This document shows, piece after piece, positions 59,881 to 64,000 of a stretch of DNA of 64,000 nucleotides. The notes under the pieces are model-generated. The model did no database searches. It was not told the origin of the DNA and worked only from the letters and a program-made list of their open reading frames with translations. The position numbers and the translations under genes are program-made. The stretch is from positions 124,001 through 188,000 of the forward strand of contig NZ_FVZE01000006.1 of NCBI RefSeq assembly GCF_900168325.1, given 5' to 3'. Positions within the stretch are counted from its first letter, which is position 1; the number at the start of each line of letters is the position of its first letter. The stretch comes from Novosphingobium mathurense. Its GTDB lineage: Bacteria; Pseudomonadota; Alphaproteobacteria; Sphingomonadales; Sphingomonadaceae.

Positions 59881-61587
59881 TCATCGGCCCTCGATGGGCG
59901 AAACTTCGCCTTCGGCCTTGGTCGGCAGCACCCGGTCCTTGGCATTGGACCAGGCGAGCTTGCCACCGATCCACGTCTCGAGAACCCTGGTCTGGCGCAG
60001 TTGCTCGGGCGTCGCTTCCATCGGATCGGTGTCGACGAAGAGGAAGTCGGCGTCATAGCCCTTGGCGATGCGGCCAAGGCGGTCCTCGGCGAACATCGCG
60101 TAGGCCGCGCCGGTCGTGTAGGCGTTGATGGCCGCCTCGCGCGAGAGGATCTCCTGCGGCTTCCAGCCACCGATCGGCTGACCGTCCGCGCCCTGGCGCG
60201 TAACGGCGACGGCGATCCCTTCGAAGGGGTGGGCCGGTTCGACAGGGGTGTCCGATCCGAACGCCAGCGGCGCGCCGGTAGCGGCGATGGACTTCCACGC
60301 ATAGGCGCCGGTCAGCCGGCTCGCGCCCAGTCGTGCTTCGGCCATCGGTCGGTCCGAAGCTTCGTGCTGCGGCTGCATCGAGGCGACGATGCCGTGTTCG
60401 CCGAAGCGCGCGATATCCACGGGAGCGACGATCTGGGCATGTTCGATGCGCCAGCGCCGGTCGCCCTTGTAGGTCTGCGACAGCTCGTCGATGGAATTGA
60501 GGACCGCCGCATTGGCGGCATCGCCGATGGCGTGGACGGCCACCTGGAAGTTGTCTATCGCCGCCCGGCTCATCAGGTTGCCCAACTGGGTTTCGCTGAT
60601 CTGGGGCAGGCCCTTCGTTTCGGGCGCGTCGGCATAAGGCGCCTTGAGCCATGCCCCGCGCGAACCGAGCGCGCCGTCGAGGTAGAGCTTTACCCCGTTC
60701 ATTTTCAGCCGGTCGCCATAAAGCCACGGTGTCGGACGGGGGCCGCCGATCAGCGTCATATTGTCGATCCCTGCGGCATAGGCGACAATGCGGATGCGCA
60801 GGTGGCCAAGGTCGGCGGCGCGGCGGTAGGCCTGCCAGTCCTCGATCGTGGTGCCCATGTCGGCAATCGCGGTCACGCCCGAGGCCAGCAGCGCCAGTTG
60901 CGCTTCGCCCAGCGCGGTATCACGGTCTTCGGGGCGGGGGCGGGGCACCTTGGCCTCAACCAGCGCGGTGGCGGCATCGACCAGCACGCCGGCCGGGGCC
61001 TTGCCACCTGCCGAGCGCAGGATCTGCCCGCCGGCCGGATCGGTGGTGGTGGCGGTGATACCGGCAGAAGCGAGGGCGGCGCTGTTGGCCCAGCCGGCAT
61101 GGCCGTCGACGCGGGTAAGCCACGCGGGCTTGCCGCCGGTTACGGTGTCCAGCTCGGCTGCTGTCGGCATCCGGTCGATGCCCCAGTTCGCCTGGTTCCA
61201 GCCCGAGCCGAGGATCCAGGGCGTTTCCGGGTGGGCGGCAGCCCAGGCCGCGATCCGGGACAGTGCCTCCTCGAGCGATTTCGTCGCCGAGAGATCGAGG
61301 GTCATCCGGGCAAATCCGGTCTCCATGACGTGGCCGTGGGCGTCGATCATGCCGGGCACGACCACGCGATGCTTGCCGTCAACCTGATACTGGACTTTCT
61401 TGGGGCGCTTGTCGCCGTGGCGATAGACCTCGATCACGCGGCCGTCATCGCCGATCAGGAAGCCCTCGAAGCGCTCGATCCCGCCCTTGCCGTCGGGCGT
61501 CAGGCCCTCGACATTGTCGACAAGGACATCCGCGCGGGCGGGCGTGACGATCAGCAGCGCGAGCGCCGCCGCGGTGAAGTGCTTCAC
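59881..61587 (-). CDS. Exported amidohydrolase family protein (YtcJ-like)
   Basis: A 568-residue metal-dependent hydrolase of the YtcJ/amidohydrolase-3 group. A signal peptide (MKHFTAAALALLIVTPARAD) predicts a periplasmic location. Motifs include VVPGMIDAHGHVMETG with HxH metal ligands, ILGSGWNQANWGIDRMPTAA, and AFGSDTPVEPAHPFEGIAVA with the catalytic Asp. The start is GTG 61587, overlapping the stop of the dehydrogenase gene as GTGA. The substrate is unknown; members act on cyclic amides and related compounds. Confidence 0.88.
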   Translation of the reverse strand: MKHFTAAALALLIVTPARADVLVDNVEGLTPDGKGGIERFEGFLIGDDGRVIEVYRHGDKRPKKVQYQVDGKHRVVVPGMIDAHGHVMETGFARMTLDLSATKSLEEALSRIAAWAAAHPETPWILGSGWNQANWGIDRMPTAAELDTVTGGKPAWLTRVDGHAGWANSAALASAGITATTTDPAGGQILRSAGGKAPAGVLVDAATALVEAKVPRPRPEDRDTALGEAQLALLASGVTAIADMGTTIEDWQAYRRAADLGHLRIRIVAYAAGIDNMTLIGGPRPTPWLYGDRLKMNGVKLYLDGALGSRGAWLKAPYADAPETKGLPQISETQLGNLMSRAAIDNFQVAVHAIGDAANAAVLNSIDELSQTYKGDRRWRIEHAQIVAPVDIARFGEHGIVASMQPQHEASDRPMAEARLGASRLTGAYAWKSIAATGAPLAFGSDTPVEPAHPFEGIAVAVTRQGADGQPIGGWKPQEILSREAAINAYTTGAAYAMFAEDRLGRIAKGYDADFLFVDTDPMEATPEQLRQTRVLETWIGGKLAWSNAKDRVLPTKAEGEVSPIEGR

Positions 61588-62480
61588 TTACGGCCCTTTT
61601 TCGGCAGTCGCTTGATGATCGCGCTGGTGTCGAGACGGCCGCCGCCCATGGCTTGGATCTCGGCGAAGAACTGGTCGATGAGCGCGGCGACCGGCAGCGA
61701 TATGCCGAGGCCACGGCCTTCGTCGAGGCTGAGGCCAAGGTCCTTGCGCATCCAGTCGATGGCAAAGCCGAAGTCGAAGCAGTCCTCGTCCATCGACTGC
61801 CAGCGGTTGTCCATCTGCCATGACTGTGCCGCGCCGCCGGAAATCGCCTCGTAGACCTTGCCCATGTCGAGATGCGAGGCCTGAGCGAAGCGCACTGCCT
61901 CGGCCAGCGCGGCGACATTGCCGGCAATGCAGATCTGGTTGGCCATCTTGGCGATCTGGCCCGAGCCGGCCTTACCGACGTGGACGATGCGCTGCGAATA
62001 GGCTTCCATCACCGGTCGCGCCGCTTCCACCGCTTCGTTGCGCCCGCCGCACATCAGCGTGAGCGTGCCCTTCTCGGCGCCGATCTGCGAACCGGTCATC
62101 GGCGCGTCGATGCAATGGACCTGCAGGTCGCGCGCTTCCACCGAGATCTGGCGGGCGATGCGCGCCGATACCGTCGTGTGGTCGATGAAGACGCCGCCCT
62201 TCTTGAGCATCTTGAAGACGCCATTGGGTCCGAGCACGACTTCGGCGAGGTCGTCGTCGTTGCCCACGCAGGTGATCACCACGTCCGCGTCCTGCGCCGC
62301 ATGCGCCGGGTTCGCGGCGATGCGATGGGCGAGTCCGGGATTGTCCTCCACCCATTTCTGCGCGCGTTCGGGCGAACGGTTGTAGATGGTGAGCTCATGG
62401 CCCGCCTTGGCAATGTGCCGCGCGATAGCGCCGCCCATCACGCCGAGGCCGAGGAAGGAAACCTTGCGTCGTTCGGTCAT
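61584..62480 (-). CDS. NAD(P)-dependent beta-hydroxyacid dehydrogenase
   Basis: A 298-residue member of the 3-hydroxyisobutyrate/tartronate semialdehyde reductase family. The Rossmann motif is FLGLGVMGGAIARHIAKAGH; substrate motifs are DAPMTGSQIGAEKGTLTLMC and GKAGSGQIAKMANQI with the catalytic Lys. The exact hydroxyacid is not evident. Its stop overlaps the amidohydrolase start, so the two are one operon and may act in the same catabolic route; it diverges from threonine ammonia-lyase over about 100 bases. Confidence 0.9.
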   Translation of the reverse strand: MTERRKVSFLGLGVMGGAIARHIAKAGHELTIYNRSPERAQKWVEDNPGLAHRIAANPAHAAQDADVVITCVGNDDDLAEVVLGPNGVFKMLKKGGVFIDHTTVSARIARQISVEARDLQVHCIDAPMTGSQIGAEKGTLTLMCGGRNEAVEAARPVMEAYSQRIVHVGKAGSGQIAKMANQICIAGNVAALAEAVRFAQASHLDMGKVYEAISGGAAQSWQMDNRWQSMDEDCFDFGFAIDWMRKDLGLSLDEGRGLGISLPVAALIDQFFAEIQAMGGGRLDTSAIIKRLPKKGRK

Positions 62481-62579
62481 AGCGATGTCTTCTAGCGAGG
62501 GTCCGTGACGCTATCAATCTAAGCCGGGCCTCAGCCCACGCTTTCAATTTGCCCCGGTTTCCTTTACCCGCGCCACCCT

Positions 62580-63833
62580 ATGGACCAGCAAACGCTCAAG
62601 ACCGCCCCGGGGACCGATGGTGCCCTGCTGACTGCCGACGACGTTCGTGCGGCGGCGATGCGAATTATGGGCAAGGTCGTACGCACCCCGACGCTGCACT
62701 CCAATACGCTGAGTGCGATCACCGGTGCGGAAATCTGGCTGAAGTTCGAAAACCTGCAGTTCACCGCCGCCTACAAGGAGCGCGGCGCGCTCAATGCCCT
62801 GCTGCTGCTGTCCGAAGAACAGAAGCAGCGCGGCGTCATTGCCGCTTCGGCAGGCAATCACGCGCAGGGGCTGTCGTACCACGGCACCCGCCTTGGCGTG
62901 CCGGTGACGATCGTCATGCCCAAGACCACCCCGCTGGTGAAGGTCATGCAGACCGAGAGCGTGGGCGGCAAGGTCGTGCTCGAAGGCGAAAGTTTCGACG
63001 AAGCCTATGCTCATGCGCGAAAGATGGAGGCCGAGCTTGGCTTCACCTTCATCCATCCCTTCGACGATCCGCACGTCGCCGCCGGTCAGGGGACTGTCGC
63101 GCTCGAGATGCTCGAGGACGTGCCCGAGATCGATACGCTGGTGCTGCCGATCGGCGGTGGCGGCCTTGCCTCGGGCATGGGTACCGTTGCGCGTGCGATC
63201 AAGCCGGGCATCGGTCTGATCGGCGTCGAGGCGCAGCTCTATCCCTCGATGTACAACCTGCTCAAGGGCACCAACCTGCCGGTCGGCGGCGATACGCTGG
63301 CCGAAGGCATTGCGGTGTTCGAGCCGGGCAAGTTCACCTCAAAGGTGCTGCGCGGCCTGCTCGACGAGTTCCTGCTGGTGAGCGAATCGCGCATCGAAAG
63401 CTCGCTTGCCCTGCTGCTTCAGATCGAGAAGACCCTGGTCGAGGGCGCCGGTGCGACCGGCCTCGGCGCGGTCATGGCCAACCGTGAGTTGTTCGCCGGC
63501 AAGAAAGTCGGCATCGTACTTTCGGGCGGCAATATCGACACCCGCCTGCTTGCCAACGTCCTGCTGCGCGACCTTGCCCGTTCGGGCCGACTCGCGCGTC
63601 TCAAGATCGGCCTGCAGGACCGCGCCGGTGCGCTCTACAAGGTCGCCAAGGTGTTCCACGAGCATAACGTGAACATCGTCGAGGTGCTGCATCACCGCAT
63701 ATTCACCAATCTGCCGGCCAAGGGACTGCTGACCGAGATCGAGTGCGAGGCGCGCGACCGCGAGCAGCTCGAGACGCTTGTTTCGGCCCTGCGCTCTGCC
63801 GGATACGAAGTGCGGCAGGTCGAGACCGACTGA
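62580..63833 (+). CDS. ilvA: Threonine ammonia-lyase
   Basis: PLP enzyme that deaminates threonine to 2-oxobutyrate, for isoleucine synthesis or catabolism. The 417-residue protein has the PLP Lys in TAAYKERGALNALL, SAGNHAQGLSYHGTRLG, and GGGGLASGMGTV for phosphate binding. A C-terminal ACT domain (about residues 340-417; LARLKIGLQDRAGALYKVAK) suggests feedback regulation. It is shorter than Escherichia coli IlvA (about 514 residues, two ACT-like domains), so it resembles the single-ACT form. Confidence 0.95.
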   Translation: MDQQTLKTAPGTDGALLTADDVRAAAMRIMGKVVRTPTLHSNTLSAITGAEIWLKFENLQFTAAYKERGALNALLLLSEEQKQRGVIAASAGNHAQGLSYHGTRLGVPVTIVMPKTTPLVKVMQTESVGGKVVLEGESFDEAYAHARKMEAELGFTFIHPFDDPHVAAGQGTVALEMLEDVPEIDTLVLPIGGGGLASGMGTVARAIKPGIGLIGVEAQLYPSMYNLLKGTNLPVGGDTLAEGIAVFEPGKFTSKVLRGLLDEFLLVSESRIESSLALLLQIEKTLVEGAGATGLGAVMANRELFAGKKVGIVLSGGNIDTRLLANVLLRDLARSGRLARLKIGLQDRAGALYKVAKVFHEHNVNIVEVLHHRIFTNLPAKGLLTEIECEARDREQLETLVSALRSAGYEVRQVETD

Positions 63834-63839
63834 ACCCTT

Positions 63840-63867
63840 CCGGTTTCCGGCCTCGTCAGGAAACCGG
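63840..63867 (+). terminator. Strong stem-loop after ilvA
   Basis: CCGGTTTCC (63840-63848) pairs perfectly with GGAAACCGG (63859-63867) around a ten-base loop, seven bases after the ilvA stop. There is no T-run, so termination is uncertain. Confidence 0.45.
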
Positions 63868-63910
63868 CCAGGCGTTGAAACCCGAACGCGATGCCGCGCG
63901 TTGCAGGTGC

Positions 63911-64000
63911 ATGGCGCTCGATTATCTCGACTTCACCGGCGATTGCGTCGTCGTGACCGGCGGCAGCTCGGGGATCGGGAAGTCCTGCGCCATGGCGCTG
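63911..64000 (+). CDS. Short-chain dehydrogenase/reductase, 5' end only (partial)
   Basis: ATG 63911 opens a frame running off the window end. The 30 visible residues, MALDYLDFTGDCVVVTGGSS then GIGKSCAMAL, contain the SDR nucleotide-binding motif TGGSSGIG. This marks a classical SDR; the catalytic YxxxK lies beyond the window, so substrate and full length are unknown. The gap to ilvA is 77 bases with a stem-loop between. Confidence 0.85.
   Translation, partial: MALDYLDFTGDCVVVTGGSSGIGKSCAMAL

Noticed and set aside
1..64000. CRISPR arrays, prophage, insertion sequences, toxin-antitoxin pairs or defence islands
   Set aside because: I found no regularly spaced repeats, transposase, integrase or phage genes, and no defence-type genes; base composition stays uniform apart from the urcA spacer.

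Overview
The window is a dense, high-GC stretch of bacterial chromosome. Its gene content and gene neighbourhoods suggest an alphaproteobacterium of the order Sphingomonadales, probably Novosphingobium or a close relative. The pointers are the ctaG-ctaE-DUF983-SURF1-thrC run, the dciA-Dsb-Dsb-smc block, the argS-SPOR-nagZ-scpA-scpB-tatABC block, UrcA and DUF1489 proteins, an alphaproteobacterial/plant-type glutamate-cysteine ligase, and GTG or TTG starts in several overlapping gene pairs. The taxon is inferred from protein character and gene order, not from a 16S gene; no rRNA or tRNA gene was recognised.

Layout. 1-2.5 kb: end of an aa3-type cytochrome c oxidase cluster (copper insertion, subunit III, DUF983, SURF1). 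2.6-7.4 kb: thrC, an RlmI-like methyltransferase, folB, a small Rossmann-like protein, then moaA-moaD-moaE for molybdenum cofactor. 7.5-11 kb: a membrane protein behind an FNR/FixK-like site, a lipoprotein, the rplU-rpmA operon with a long leader, and two tandem GNAT acetyltransferases. 11-18 kb: a YgfZ-like folate-binding protein, a LysR regulator divergent from pirin and nitroreductase genes, an HPP membrane protein, a dihydroorotase-family enzyme, RarD and a glycine-zipper protein. 18-29.5 kb: a lipoprotein behind a hairpin-rich spacer, astD, selO, a hydrolase plus glycosyltransferase pair, a YfgM-like protein with BamB, an isoprenylcysteine methyltransferase-like membrane protein, and gshA. 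29.5-33 kb: rsmE, ubiA, a YedK/HMCES protein, and a glyoxalase-fold gene divergent from soxR across a perfect SoxR box. 33-42 kb: smc, two DsbA-fold proteins and dciA on the minus strand, then mutY, a serine hydrolase and nudC. 42-52.5 kb: urcA, DUF1489, mgtE, a cyclophilin, a LysR regulator, corC-ybeY-phoH, a lipoprotein, an alpha/beta hydrolase overlapping miaB, and trmL. 53-64 kb: argS-SPOR-nagZ-scpA-scpB-tatABC, an exported amidohydrolase overlapping a beta-hydroxyacid dehydrogenase, threonine ammonia-lyase, and the start of an SDR gene.

Almost everything is core metabolism, translation, chromosome maintenance or envelope biogenesis. Working groups are respiration (oxidase assembly), Moco synthesis, chromosome segregation and replication loading (smc, scpA, scpB, dciA), RNA modification and maturation (rsmE, miaB, trmL, ybeY), outer-membrane and wall upkeep (bamB, SPOR, nagZ), protein export (tatABC) and redox defence (soxR, gshA, selO, Dsb-type proteins). 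I see no prophage, transposon, CRISPR array, toxin-antitoxin pair or defence island, and no clear candidate for a wholly new multigene system. The less ordinary signals are in non-coding DNA: a SoxR operator, an FNR-like box, a spacer with three hairpins in a row, a structured rplU leader, a small palindromic repeat family, and a symmetric region upstream of urcA.
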